A stretch of 64,000 bases of DNA from Rallus limicola (lineage: Eukaryota > Chordata > Aves > Gruiformes > Rallidae), in assembly GCA_022605955.1 (NCBI GenBank), contig JAKCOZ010000011.1, positions 7,631,990-7,695,989 on the forward strand. Direction: 5' to 3'. Shown piece by piece: positions 46,901 to 58,593 of this stretch; the stretch's first letter is position 1; every line of letters starts with the position of its first letter. Position numbers and translations under genes: made by a program. The notes beneath the pieces were generated by a model. The model was given only the letters and a program-made list of their open reading frames with translations, was not told where the DNA came from and ran no database searches.

Positions 46901-49435
46901 TTTCCAGCCGCAGCATTAAACCATTTTAAACTGCTGAGTCACACGGTGGCAAAGCTCAGGCTGATAGTGAGCTTCAGTCTCCAGCAGCAAAAACATTTAA
47001 AAACAGCCAAAGCAAACAAGATCCTGTGTGGAGAGGGAAGGAGGCATGCACCTTTTCAGCTGTGTTTGGATAGCAGTGGGGATATCATTCAGGTCGATCT
47101 GGACCATCTCCTCTGCACATCCCCATTGCTATGGCAATGTCCTATAAACAGAGCAAGAATCAACAGCTCCCTGAAGCAAGAAGGCAAGGTCTGTCCTCAG
47201 GTAGCAGCACTGCTCTACAAGGAGGACAACAGGAGATGTGTGCAGGCTAGCTGAAGACTCACTAGAGCATGTAAATGTTACATTAATTTGTGCATCAGCA
47301 CTTAAATACCACAAGAAGTGGAGCTGGAGCTACACAAGAGCAATGGGGATAAACACAGAATGTCTGATCCAGCCTGGGGAGACAGCCAGGACTGAACTCG
47401 GAAGGACCCAGAGGTGTTAGCAAGCCAAGGCTACCCCCAACATTGCTGCTGGGTAAAGCCCAGCAGAAACTGAAGCAGATGGCTGGCAACAGGCTGCTGG
47501 GCAGCAGCAGAGCATCTTTGGAGCAACCTCAGGCAGGACAGGAAGCACCACATCAAAATCAAGCACTGAAGCAGGGAAAAGCAGCTCAAAGGACTACCAG
47601 AGCCGTAAGAAGCCACCAGTGATGAGATAGATCTCTCTCCTGGAGACCTCAGTCACCACCACAGGCCTGTGGAGCAGAAATGGTGACTAGAAGTAGCACA
47701 GACCTGCACCTCTAAGCTGTTACAAAGCGAGGCTTGTTCGCCCTGCCCTTGTGCAAGACGGAGAAGGGGGAAGGGAAGCGTGTGCTCGCTCCATCTTCCA
47801 GCAGTCTTCACAACCTGAGGCCTCTTACAGTACTGGTTCCCCCACTGCCGTCAAGGGGCCACAAAGAGAGGCTTTACTCAAGGTATTACTTTGGTGAGGT
47901 AATTTAAGACAACAGGATTAAACTGAAACAGACAACTTACGTTGTGCAACAGAAAATAATTCCAACTATTAAAGTCTGTTGGGCTCCAAAGTGCTTTCCC
48001 AAGGTAAGCAGCAGAACCAGAATCTCCCTCCCTGTCAAGGGTCCATGAGCATGGGAAGTGTGGTGGTGCAGTGTGGAGGACACACACACAAGGAGAGAGA
48101 CAGGACAGGGAGCCTGGTCTTCAGTATTCAGTGTTACATAGAACAAAGTTCCACTAACAGAACAAAAAGCTGAGATGTGGAGCAAGCCAGAAAGGTCTTG
48201 GTGGTACTCAAGACCCTCCAGTTCCCATCATGATCTCACCCTGAGTGGGTTTCTCTTGTCTTGCTTTCTCTTTTGTAAATCGTGGAAAAGAAACAGATAT
48301 GAAGGGAGTGATTCTTATCTGCCCTCAACTGCTGTAAATAAGGAAGAACCTCACTGAAATCTCTGGCATGATGTCAGCTTAAAATGAAGTGGCTTCACAT
48401 TTAGATGTGTAATAATTAAAGACAAAATTGTGTTCATCTCCCACTACAGCACCCATAGGTGAAGGTTTAGTATGGTTTAGAAACAGACTACCCAAAACTG
48501 CATTTGAGACAAAATCTCACCTCTCAACATCTAGACATAAGGATGCATTTCTAGAGGACTTCAGGTCCTATCCACACTTCAGGGACCCCCGAGCAGCACC
48601 TGAAGTGCAGTTAGCCCCCACAGTTACCTGGCACAAGCAATGATTCAATCCACCTCAGAGATGTTGGACCTCTGCAAAACGGTTGGCCTGTCACTGTGTC
48701 TCCTATCGTATGAGGAAATACACAGCACAGTTCCAGGTAAATACTAATGCTTCAGCTCCTTAAAGGTGCTGGGAGTGACTCCTGCTTCAGCTTCTCTCCT
48801 CCCTCTGTTACATGAGCTCATTAGGCTCTTGGCTACATCTCTGCTAGCAAACCATGCCAGAGCCCATTCTTCAGTCCTGAAGCCAACTGGCACAGCCTGA
48901 TGCCTACATATAATTAAACTCTCTTACACTCTGAAACAAGGTGGCTGCATCCAAACTGACTTTCTGGAGTGTCCTGGCCCACCCTAACTCCCAGCAACAT
49001 CCAGAGGTTATCTCAGACCAACCCTTGTGTATCACCAGTGTGGTAGCACAGCCCATTAAGACCAGTTTGCTAATACAAGTGTAAGCCAGCTGTGGGGAAT
49101 GCTGAAAGTGAAGAATACTTTTAGAAAAAGGCAGTGAGGAGTAGCACAGGTCTCAGAAAGACACTGGGAGATGGGAAGACCCAAAAAACCTAATTTCTAC
49201 CCAATTTGATTTTTTAAAAATTCTGGTTTTCACATGGGAACTGTGAAAAAACCTTTGAGCTTTTACCTAGAAACTAACTCCAGGCAAAGCTGTCACCAAT
49301 GCCTGCCAGCAAGACAAAGGATAGCAAGGCTGGACAGGGAGCTCAAACTTTCCTCAGGCATAGGAAGTGATTTGCCTTAGCTGGTGGCTGGGGCAAAGGA
49401 CTGATGTTTGTCAGGGTGTCCCCAAAGTCCCCAGA
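43923..49435. other. Unique sequence, right part of the longest CR1-free stretch
   Basis: About 5.5 kb, moderately GC-rich, with many short overlapping frames on both strands, including a 167-codon minus frame at 44,751-45,254 without recognisable content. No exon with convincing family resemblance, no repeat family and no RNA gene were seen. It could be part of a long intron or flanking DNA of the gene suggested by the CpG-rich block near 51.5 kb. Confidence 0.4.
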
Positions 49436-50275
49436 GTCATAGAATCACAGACTGGTTTGTGTTCGAAGGGAACTCCAAGCCCATCTAGTTCTACCCCCTG
49501 CCATGGGCAGGGACACCCTCTCCTAGCCCAGGGTTCCCAAAGCCCCATCCAACCTGGCCTTGAACCCTGACAGGGATCCAGAGGCAGCCACAGCTTCTCT
49601 GGGCACCCTGTGGTAGGGCCTCACCACCCTCACATGGTAGGTTTTTTTCCTAATGTCTTATCTATATCTACCCTCCTCAGCTTAAGGCCATTCCCCCCTG
49701 TTCTGTCACTCCCTGCCCTTGTAACCAGTCCTTCTCTAGCTTTTCTGTAGCCCCCTTAGGTACTGAAAGCCCTATAAGGTCTCCCCAGAGCCTTCTCTTC
49801 TCCAGGATGAACATGCCCAGCTCTCTCAGCCTGTCTTCATAGCAGAGGTGCTCCAGCCCTCAGATCATCATTGTGGCCTCCTCTGGACTTGCTCCAGCAG
49901 GTCCATGTCTTTCCTGTACTGAGAACCCCAAAGCTGGACATGGTGCTGCACGGGGGGTCTCACCAGAGCAGAGCAGAGGAGCAGAATCCCCTTCCTCGAC
50001 CTGCTGGTCACGCTGGTTTTGATGCAGCCTACGACACAGTTGGGTTTCTGGGCAGCAAGCACACATTATCAGCTCATGTTGAGCTTTTAATCCACCAACA
50101 CATCCCAGTCCTTCTCCTCAGGGCTGCTCTCAATCCAATCTCTGCTCAGCCTGTGGCTGCGCTTGGAGTTTCCCTGACCCATGTGCAGGACCTTGCACTT
50201 GGCCTCGTTGAACTTTGTAAGGGCCCATCTCTCCAGCCTGCCAAGGTCCCTACATTCCCCATCTTGTACCTTTTT
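49436..50275 (-). mobile_element. CR1: CR1 LINE 3' portion, reversed, about 840 bases
   Basis: gtcatagaatcacagactgg, then gtgttcgaagggaactccaa, ccctgccatgggcagggaca, tccaacctggccttgaaccc, and continuing through the ORF2 C-terminal third to ggcccatctctccagcctgc. Minus-strand frames show VGCIKTSVTSRSRKGILLLC, CSALVRPPVQ and MDLLEQVQRRPQ, the usual CR1 ORF2 segments, broken by frameshifts. Similar in extent to the copy at 36,291 but more decayed. 5'-truncated. Confidence 0.95.
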
Positions 50276-51180
50276 CCACTGCATTCCCATTGAGGGGGGG
50301 GGGAGGCAGAAAGGGCTGTACTGCAAAATGAACATAAAACTAGCAGGGGTTGAGTCAAGCAACAACCTGGAGGTAAACACACTGTACACAAAGCCTTAGG
50401 ATCATTTTTCCCAGGGCCAACTCCACGGCTCCTCCTCCCTCCTCCCCCCTTATAATTAGCTGATAAATACCATACATATAATTGACCTTTCTGAATGCTG
50501 CTGGGTGTTGGGATCTAATCCTGCCTGTGAAGACCCTGGGGTTGTGCAGCGCTGACTCTGTCCACCGGTGTTTAATGCTCTGCAAGCACTTTTTCCCCTT
50601 GCTTACTGACACACTCAGATTCACTGCCCTGAGTCAGTTAAGTCCAAGAAAGCCTTTTAACTCCAAAAGCTCTGGGAACAGGCTCCAGCACTTGCTTCAG
50701 GATTTACCCGTCAGTTTGTTACGCCTTGTTTGTCCAAGAAACAGTCAAGACCGAATGAGTCGGGAATGACAGAAATAGTACATGAAGTCACAGTTGCTCC
50801 ACTTTAAAGAACAAGCATTTGTGTCATTTTCCTACCAAATAAATAAATGTCTGTGCTTTTAGGAGGCAAATAAGGAAATGGCAGAGGAAAGGCACCACAG
50901 ACAGGTTTTTACAGATGCCGGGTGATCTGTGCCCGCTCCTCCAAGCGAGTGTAATACAGATTCCAGCAAGTATTGGATTTTTCTTCCCAGGAAAGCAATC
51001 ACCAGGACCATACACACCCACAGACCCTGTGAACACTACCACAAGCAAGGAAAAAACCTGTAAACACTAGGCTGAAGCTGAAAGACAAACACATAAGTGA
51101 AAAAGCTGAGCACCCCCTGCTCTTCCCCTCAGCTCAGTTCATTGCCTTCCCAGCTGCTGTACAGCCCCATGCTGCTTTCT
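50276..51180. other. Unique sequence leading into the CpG-rich block
   Basis: A G10 run lies at 50,294-50,303, directly beside the CR1 end. The rest is mixed sequence with short frames only. No TATA or CCAAT arrangement could be tied to a start site by eye. Confidence 0.4.
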
Positions 51181-51780
51181 CCCTCCTTCAAACACCTCCG
51201 TTTTTTCCATCAGTCACATTAAGCCACCAGTGTCCGCAAAAACAGCATCGATGCCAGTCCTCACAGATGCTCTCCCACGGAGTGAGACCCACGCCGGGGA
51301 CCGGCACTCCGCAGCTGCCGTCCCTTCCCCATCCCTCCCACACTCTGCAGCCCCTCGCCCACCCGTCACCCAAACACGCCGCATCAGCATCCCACAGCCA
51401 CCTCGCCCCTGGACCACCTGCACAGACAGGACCATGTCCATCTGCAGCAAAGTTTGCTAGAGAGAAAGACGCTTTTTGCTCTCACCACCTTTGGTTCGCA
51501 GCAGCCTGGGAAGTCCAGTCGAGCTGCATGGAGAGAAGAAAGTTGTTTCACCGTTTGGTTCTTCAGCGCTGCCGGCAGCGGGCTGGGAGCTGAGCCCCTG
51601 GGGACTGCGAGAGCAGGAATGCGGCGTGACAGGCGAGAGCGTGAGGTATGCCCCTGCTCTCTCACATCCTCCCCAAAAGTCACCCGTGGGGAGGGAGGGC
51701 GCACGCCTTGTGCGTCTGCGGGAGGAGAGCGGAGCGCGGGAGCGAGTGTCGAGGAGGGCAGCAACAGGAAATGACACAGA
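51181..51780. promoter_or_regulatory. CpG-island-like block, candidate promoter and first exon
   Basis: By hand count there are about 36 CpG dinucleotides in these 600 bases, 19 of them in 51,541-51,780, whereas most of the window has well under one per hundred bases. GC content is high. In vertebrates such blocks usually mark promoters and first exons. On the + strand gcgtgag|gtatgc at 51,646 is a good splice-donor match, preceded by a short open frame from an ATG at 51,619 reading MRRDRRERE. On the minus strand a ctcctcccgcag at about 51,716-51,727 reads as a possible acceptor. Direction and gene identity cannot be decided from the sequence. Confidence 0.5.
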
Positions 51781-51840
51781 AACTTCACCAGGCTCCAATC
51801 CAAACTTGGCCCCTGACATGAAAGAAAGGGGAGGCAATTT

Positions 51841-51868
51841 GGGGGGGATGGGGGTAGGGGGGTGGGGG
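51841..51868 (+). other. Strong G-quadruplex motif
   Basis: Four G-runs of 7, 5, 6 and 5 are separated by loops of two, two and one bases (at, ta, t). Short loops and long runs make this a near-ideal intramolecular G-quadruplex motif. It sits about 60 bases beyond the CpG-rich block, where such motifs often affect promoter activity or replication. Run lengths may vary between individuals or assemblies. Confidence 0.9.
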
Positions 51869-53197
51869 AAGAAAGAAATTTTTCCCCCTCATTAACCAAC
51901 CTAAAAATCTGCTGACTGGAAAAAAAAACAGCGCTGTGACAAGTTTTATTAAAGCAAGGAATGAAGGGAGGGGTGAAGGGGGGGATTCCCGTCAGGGTTT
52001 ATTTATTTGAGCTGGAGTGGTGTGATGATGTTAGACACTGAGGGCAAAACACCGTTTTCAGCAGCTTTCTGGCTCTTCTAAAGTCCTGCAGTGCTCCAGC
52101 TTGTGCCTGCCTTGTCCCCCCTGCACCCAGCGGGTCAGCTGCTGCCTGCCAGAGCCTGACTCCCTCTGCCTGGGAGTCATTCCAAAACACAGTACTGCCC
52201 ACAGCTCCTGGCACATGGGGATGGTGGAGGAGAGGGACATGGGCTTTTGGGACACTGGGCTCAGCCTGGTGAGGAGAACATGGCTCCACACACCTTGGAG
52301 ACAAGGCAGGCGGCAGCCCAAACACTGGCAAGGCGTGACAGTGGCATGACCCGCAGAAGTAGAAAATCACACTGGGCATGTCATCAAACCTTTGCATCAA
52401 CAGATGCAAGATACTGCCTTAATGGAACAAGGCTGGGTGGATATCCGCCAGCAAGGCAAACCCTCTGAGCGCCTCTCTACACTCTGGGTACTGAACTGGG
52501 TGGCAGTTTTTAAAGCATCCTTTAGACCTACAAACCTGGCAGGCATGTGCCCTTGCAGTCTTAGCTTGGCTTCAGGTTCTCTGGAAACACCACCTGACTC
52601 TGCAGTAGGCAGTGCCCTAAACCCTTTTGAAGGAGCCCATGGGACTTTCTAAGGAACCCTCTTGTCTTCAACTGGAGTCTCACGCCACTGCTGTAGGGTG
52701 GGTGAGATGTCCATACAACAGGTCACTATGGACTGAGCCGCAGGTCAGATGGAAACGTTTCACTAGGAAGTAGGTGAAACACCCCTCATCCTGCTCAAAG
52801 ATGTCCCACCAGATACAGTAAGCTCTAAGGGCAGTTGGAACCCAGGTCTAGCCTCAGATTCAACTCTTTCCTGGAAAGAAAATAGAAATGCAGTCATCCT
52901 GGCAAATCTGAAAGTAGTGGGTGATATTTTTTTCCTTAAAAGTGAGCTTTCTCAGGCTTAAGATGGCCTCACTGAGACCTCTCCACTAACCAATCAGTTT
53001 AACAGGAATATAATATTCTTATTAAAATAAGAATTTTTAAATATTCCTATTTAATGAGGATCCTTTAAGACCAGGTGAGATCACTCGTTTGATCATTTCA
53101 ATCACCTGGTCTGACTGCACAGCTAAAGTCAGAGTGGTGTCCCAAGCCAGCATCAGAACTGCTGCAAATTATGGTACATCTTTGAAGGGGACATCCT
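51869..53197. other. Unique sequence with an AT-rich nested palindrome
   Basis: No gene recognised. An A-run is at 51,920-51,928 and another G-run at 51,979-51,984. A compact inverted repeat lies at 53,004-53,048. If the CpG block is a promoter reading to the right, this would be its first intron, but nothing in the sequence shows that. Confidence 0.4.
53004..53048. repeat. Nested AT-rich palindrome
   Basis: Outer arms aggaatat (53,004-53,011) and atattcct (53,041-53,048) are exact reverse complements. Inner arms attcttat (53,015-53,022) and ataagaat (53,027-53,034) are too, around a four-base loop. Unpaired bases between the two stems are three on the left and six on the right. It can form a cruciform or an RNA hairpin, but is too short to be a microRNA precursor. 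Confidence 0.85.
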
Positions 53198-53328
53198 TGA
53201 CGCTGTTCAGAGCCAGGCTGGATGGGGCTTTGGGCTTCCTGGTCTAGCAGAGGGTGTCTCTGCCCATGGCAGAGGGATTAGGACTAGATGATTTCCAGCC
53301 CAAACCAGTCTGTGATTCTATAATTCTA
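53198..53328 (+). mobile_element. CR1: CR1 LINE 3' end, sense, short
   Basis: ttcagagccaggctggatgg, ggctttgggcttcctggtct, ctgcccatggcagagggatt, aggactagatgatttccagc, then ccaaaccagtctgtgattct and taattct. It is the sense form of the common variant found reversed at 20,741 and 49,436. It includes the last ORF2 codons and the UTR only. Confidence 0.93.
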
Positions 53329-53721
53329 CCCCACTCTGAATCAGAGACTTTCAGTGAAGGACAATCCACCCTAGGCAAGTTATTTCAGTGGCTATTACCC
53401 CATCAGGAAGAAAGGCTGCCTTTTTAATGTGCATCTGTCTGGCCTCATTCTCCCCCCTCAACCGTGGCCATCGCTCATCAGTCAACTCCAGGAAGCTACA
53501 GATGAAACATGGACAGAGAAGGGCTGCAGCCCAACCTCAGTTTACCCTCAGTACATCAGGAATATTTCAGGCCCAGGTACAGCTGGGGTTGGTTGAAACC
53601 ACCCCTACCATGCAGCTCCAAGTGGAAACCAGAGCCTGCTGTTCCCTCACAGCATAGGCTTGACCTTACAAAACCACAGGCAGGTTATCTCATACCCTTG
53701 TGCTGAATAAATAAAATTAGC
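53329..53721. other. Unique spacer, no gene seen
   Basis: About 390 bases between a CR1 tail and an older relic. Two overlapping plus-strand frames (89 and 65 codons) have no recognisable content. Confidence 0.4.
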
Positions 53722-53965
53722 TGAGCTGAGCTTTTTTAGTCTCTCACGGTCAGGACAGACCACAGACCGTGCCTGACACTCTTTCAAGATCCATTTCCAC
53801 TGCATTAAAGACTTTTTTGAAATGTGCCTACCAGAACCAAACAGGGCATTGCAGTAATGGTCTCACCTATGCTGTGTATTTTTAATGCAGACTGGTATCC
53901 AGTTTCTCCACCAGAAGCACCTCTGTCTTTGCTGTGCCTTTGTGAATGTGGTAGCATGTTAACAA
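53722..53965 (-). mobile_element. Very old CR1/L2-like LINE relic
   Basis: The block tctttcaagatccatttcca, then gacttttttgaaatgtgcct, then accagaaccaaacagggcat and ggtctcacctatgctgtgta has the order seen in reversed CR1-type ORF2 (the accagaac...ggcattgcag...ggtctcacc arrangement), but with heavy divergence. It resembles ancient amniote CR1 families more than the avian copies elsewhere here. Boundaries and family are uncertain. Confidence 0.4.
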
Positions 53966-56900
53966 GCTGAATTAGGGATTTATTGTTATAGTATCATTTT
54001 ACCCCAAACTTCAGCCTTAAATACAAAACACTTTAAGATTTGGCATTTATACAGTGTTAAACATGTGCTTTGATCCAAACAAGGGCTTTGACCTGCCTAA
54101 CCTTTGGCGTATTTTTTTCACTCTTGTGAATGACTTGAGCACAATCTTAAGGTATCAGTTGTCACTCCCTTAACAAGAGGTTATTTTCAATTAATCAAAG
54201 AAATATAAACAGAGCCTTGTATTGAGTTCAAATAAGTGCTGAATAGTTATGCCCTGAAAACAGATGTCTAAGGCTGTGTCTCCTTTCAGATCAGAGCTGG
54301 TGTACTGTCAAGAAGAGGTCTTGCAGATCTGTTTGTTCAACCAGCTCAAAAAAACTACTATCAGCTCCAACCCCTGAGCCGTGGCCCACTGAAGGCAGTG
54401 AACAGCTCGCGATGCAGAGTAGAGTATCCAGGCCAAAATCTGATTTGGAAGGTCTCTATAGATTAGAGAGGACTGCGGAAGGGAATTAGAGAGCACCACA
54501 CTGTTTCAGAGTACAGATAGCCCTGTATCAAGCCTGGCATGCTATGCCTGTTCCCAGATGAAAACCTGACACATGAAATAATAAACCCAGAAGATTAAGA
54601 GACTGTTGGTATACATTGTGATCAACTAGACAGGGTCAGGGTTAGTCTTTGGCCCCGGGGCCAGCAGTCACAGTCCAGCCACACACACATGATGGAGACC
54701 AAACTCTCTTAACCCCCAAAAGAGAACAGCCCTATCCAGACTGCTTTGTTGGGAATGAATGCTGGCCAAACCTAATGTTAAGCCATGCCAGAGAGCTGCT
54801 GCTGGACGGGAATAAACAGGGACCACAATAAAATTTAACACCATGGATAAAATTTCCCAGTGGCTCTGTTTAATTAACTAAAATATAGCTGGCCTCAGAA
54901 TGACAAGTTATCCAAAAGCCCCACAAGACTCTTTCTTCATCTTGAAGTCCTGGATTAATGCAAGCTTACTCCTATGAGTCTCAGACTTTTCTACACAGTT
55001 CTAACATCCTTATTTCTTCCATTTCAGACACAGATTTTTGCCACAAGCTGCCCAGTGAAATGAGAACATCTACCTCTAGAGCAGTTGCAAGAGAAAGAGC
55101 AGCTCCTTAAATTGGGTAGGTAGATCTGAATGAAATAACCTGTGCTGTGTCTCTGTAGTTAATAAAGTGAGGCTGGCACTTGTGGAGGATAATTTGTCTT
55201 AACCTATCATAGTTCAAGACAGGTGAGATGAATCATCTCCTGAACTGCCCCTCCTGCTCCAGGGATTATGGAGGGAGCCTAGCTAATTCTTTCAATCTCT
55301 GCACCTAATTTTTCAGTGTCTAACACAGGGGCCAAAAGCAAGATACGTGTTTGCCTGGCATAACAGAGCACAGATTATGTCATATCTATAAAATAATCAT
55401 GGTAATAGCATCATCATGCTTTTAATGCCAGAAACAAGTAATCTTGCATAGCCCTTGAGTGAGGTAGACTGTGATTAGACCACTGGGTTTCATGCAGATA
55501 CCACTGGAGCCCAGTAAATTGTGCAACACCAAAGCATCTCTTCTGAGAGGGGCATCCACTCTGGACTACAAGGTGTCCAGGAAGGGTTGAAGTCACCATG
55601 TCTTTCATTAGTTTATTATCCTGAGAATAATAAATGACTCTTCAACATGAATGAATCTGAGGTAGCTTCCTCTACTTGGTTTTGTTGGCTTTATATATAT
55701 ATAATTAAATATCTCTTTACTAGGTGCCATGTTCTCTCTCTAAAAACATTCAGTACAATCAGTCAGCCTTTTTGGAAGCCTGTGCTGATAAACTAAGCTC
55801 ACTGACAAACAGCACCTGCAGCAACACCTACAAAAGGTATGGGCAACACATTTGAGAATAGTCACTTTGCAATTAGCTTCTTTGACAATGAACATCACAC
55901 TTCCATCTTTACCAAAAAATAAGACCAGGAGCAGAGAAAAGGCATGTCTCAAAAGCACAGGTTTTGCTTGATTCCTTGTGAGGATGTGCAACATGCAATC
56001 CCTTTCTGATGGTCATTCACCTGGGAAGTGTTTAGGTCTGCATAATTTAGCTGTCCCATCCAGACAAGCAACTAATGAGATTCTAGAGAAAAAAAAACAC
56101 AAGTTTGTATTTGGGTGTTATATAAAGGGAATGAATAAGGGCTTTGTTTTACTTGTCTTGCCTTTTCCTTATTTTTTTTTTTGTTTTAGGTTTTTTTTAT
56201 GAGAACTGTTCAGAGCTCAGTTTGAAATCCAATGGCATCATGGTCCATAGTGGAAACTGGGGGGACCTGTGGATGAACAACCTGCACTACCCTTGATAGC
56301 CCTTGAAGGGGGGAACAAGAGTTTTTTATCCTATCGGTAGTTCTATAACTAAAACCACAACACTGACCCTGTGCCAAAAACGTTTTTTATTAGCTATACT
56401 CTCACCTTGTTTTATCGTTCAGGGGAAATGACTTCTATCTGAAAGACTATCTTACACCCCTTACAGCAGCAGAAGTAAAGTCTAGTGAATTCAAACAGAA
56501 GGAACAGTCTTAAATACAATTTCTTTTCTGTTCAATACCTTTATTTTTATGCTAAAATATCTGAATCCCACAAGCAAAACTATAATGTCACAGATATTAA
56601 GCCTGTCTTGGCTCTTGCAGTTTCATAGATATCACCATGGTTTTTATATGTTAACATTAGATTACCTGCTATTTTATAAAAAAGATTTCTATACGTTTCC
56701 AGGCATTCCTGCTCCTTCCCATATTATTTTTGGTATTTATGAAGCCAGTTACACAGACTTCACAGACAAATGACCTTTAAAAATGAATAAAGATCTGTGA
56801 CATTGACATCCTATGTATTTTACAGCAGGAGAAAAGATGGTTTTGGCTTTTCCCCTCTCCCCGTTCCCCCTGCCCCCAAACAAATAAGAATTGTTTTTCT

Positions 56901-58369
56901 CAAGTCTGTCCCTCTCCAGAAAAACCTGACCTACAAATGGCTTTCTCATAGCTTAGCAGGCTAGTCTGGTCCTCAGATGGATTTATCATTAACCATGTAA
57001 GCACATGTTGTCCATTCTGTCCAACCTAATGAATGTGCTATAAATAAAATACCTCTAAAAGCAGGTTTCACCACACTTATCCAAGCTGTTGCTGCAAGTC
57101 CTTGTAACTCCCAAACTCACTTACATTAGAAACATTAATCACTTGATTATAATTCAAAGCATCAGCTCTCTACAGCTGAGACTCCCTAGCACTTGACTTT
57201 GGCTAGACCTCTCACCTCAACTTAGCACTTTCAGGCGCACTCCTCATTTTCTGCTCCAATCTGTCACTAATGTAGAAAAGACGTGGGAAGTCACTTTTGA
57301 AAGGTATTTTTAACCTAGGAGTGTCTCATTAAAATGAGAACTTAGTATGAAAGCTCTAAAACAAAACCTTTCCCACTTCGCAGAGTGATCTAAAAATACC
57401 TTCGGTGTACTTCACAAGTCATGTCATTTAAAACCAAAGCAACATAAAGAAAAAGGAAATTCTTTTACAAAAGACACCACGAGTGTAATTCCTACCTATC
57501 CCACAATCATTTTATATGATCACAGGATTATCCGTAGCGCTGTGTATTGTTCATCTTGAATGAAGGAAGCTGAATCAAGCCATCTGTTACTCCTAACTTG
57601 CCTGTTCATTCATTAAGAGAGTACATGGACAGGTTGGGTTGTTTTCTACTTATTTCAGCTGACAATATACAGATCATAGTCCATCTTGAGCAAACTTTTT
57701 AAAACCTAAGGAAACAAAAGTTTAATTGTAAGAAATTGTTTTTAAGCATCATATGCTTTAGTCTGGAAATAGACAAAGATAAAACTCCCAGAAGGACAGC
57801 CACAACTAATGAAAGCCTGAGAGGAAATGATCACACATTCTCAGTTCTTCTGATGGATGTTCTTCTACCCTTATTAATCACAAGCTTGTGATGTCAATAA
57901 ATCACTGAAGTATGATAACAGATGAAGGTGAGTTTGGGCGTAAAATGATCCATGGTGAGGGATTACAGTAAAGGAGGAAAAGGAGGGGGAGCCAAATACA
58001 GTTTTATAAACTCTACCCTCAGCTTGTGAGGACTTGTAGATAATAAATGTCATTCCTCTTCCACATTACCCAGGAGATTAAGGACATTTCTCAATGTATA
58101 ACTGCTGGGAAGCCTCTGTAGCACCTTCTCCAGTTACTCCAGGAGGTTTACATTACATCAATTCCTTTATTTTTCCATCAATGATGATTTCATTTGCAAA
58201 GAGGAACTTAAAAGCACCTTTCTTCTTTTAATCTCTATTGGAGGAAGTAGGCAATGCTGATGGTTTTGACCTTCCAAGGTTGGTCAGATTATGCTTTTTG
58301 ATTCCAGCAACTTTTCCAGTATGTCCTTATCCTGTCTGAGTGATCCTATGTCACAGAGGTGTCAGCAAG
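53966..58369. other. AT-rich unique sequence, no gene seen
   Basis: About 4.4 kb without a recognisable repeat family. There is a (TA)6 run at 55,692-55,703 and a T-rich stretch at 56,162-56,198. Open frames are short. The stretch 57,000-58,300 is AT-rich and lacks simple repeats, which would be a reasonable place to look for conserved non-coding elements, though conservation cannot be judged here. Confidence 0.4.
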
Positions 58370-58593
58370 GTTTCTGGATATTAGGAAAAATTTCCTTATT
58401 GAAAGGGTTGTTAGGTATTGGAACAGGCTGCCCAGGGAAGTGGTTGAGTCACCATCCCTGGAGGTGTTTAAAAGAAAAGTAGATGTTGTACTTGATGACA
58501 TGGTCTAGTGTTGGACCTAGTAGGGCTGGATAGATGGTTGGACTTGATGATCTTGAAGGTCTTTTCCAACCAAAACCATTCTATGATTCTGTA
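58370..58593 (+). mobile_element. CR1: CR1 LINE 3' end, sense
   Basis: ggatattaggaaaaatttcc, gaacaggctgcccagggaag, tggttgagtcaccatccctg, gatgacatggtctagtgttg, then ttggacttgatgatcttgaa and ttccaaccaaaaccattcta. It is the same variant as 6,820-7,101 but with a cleaner tail. About 225 bases, 5'-truncated within the last part of ORF2. Confidence 0.94.

Noticed and set aside
51384..51899. 171-codon minus-strand frame and overlapping plus-strand frames of 106-139 codons in the CpG block
   Set aside because: GC-rich DNA has few stop codons, so several overlapping frames are open at once on both strands. None resembles a protein. The block was kept as a candidate promoter, not as coding sequence.
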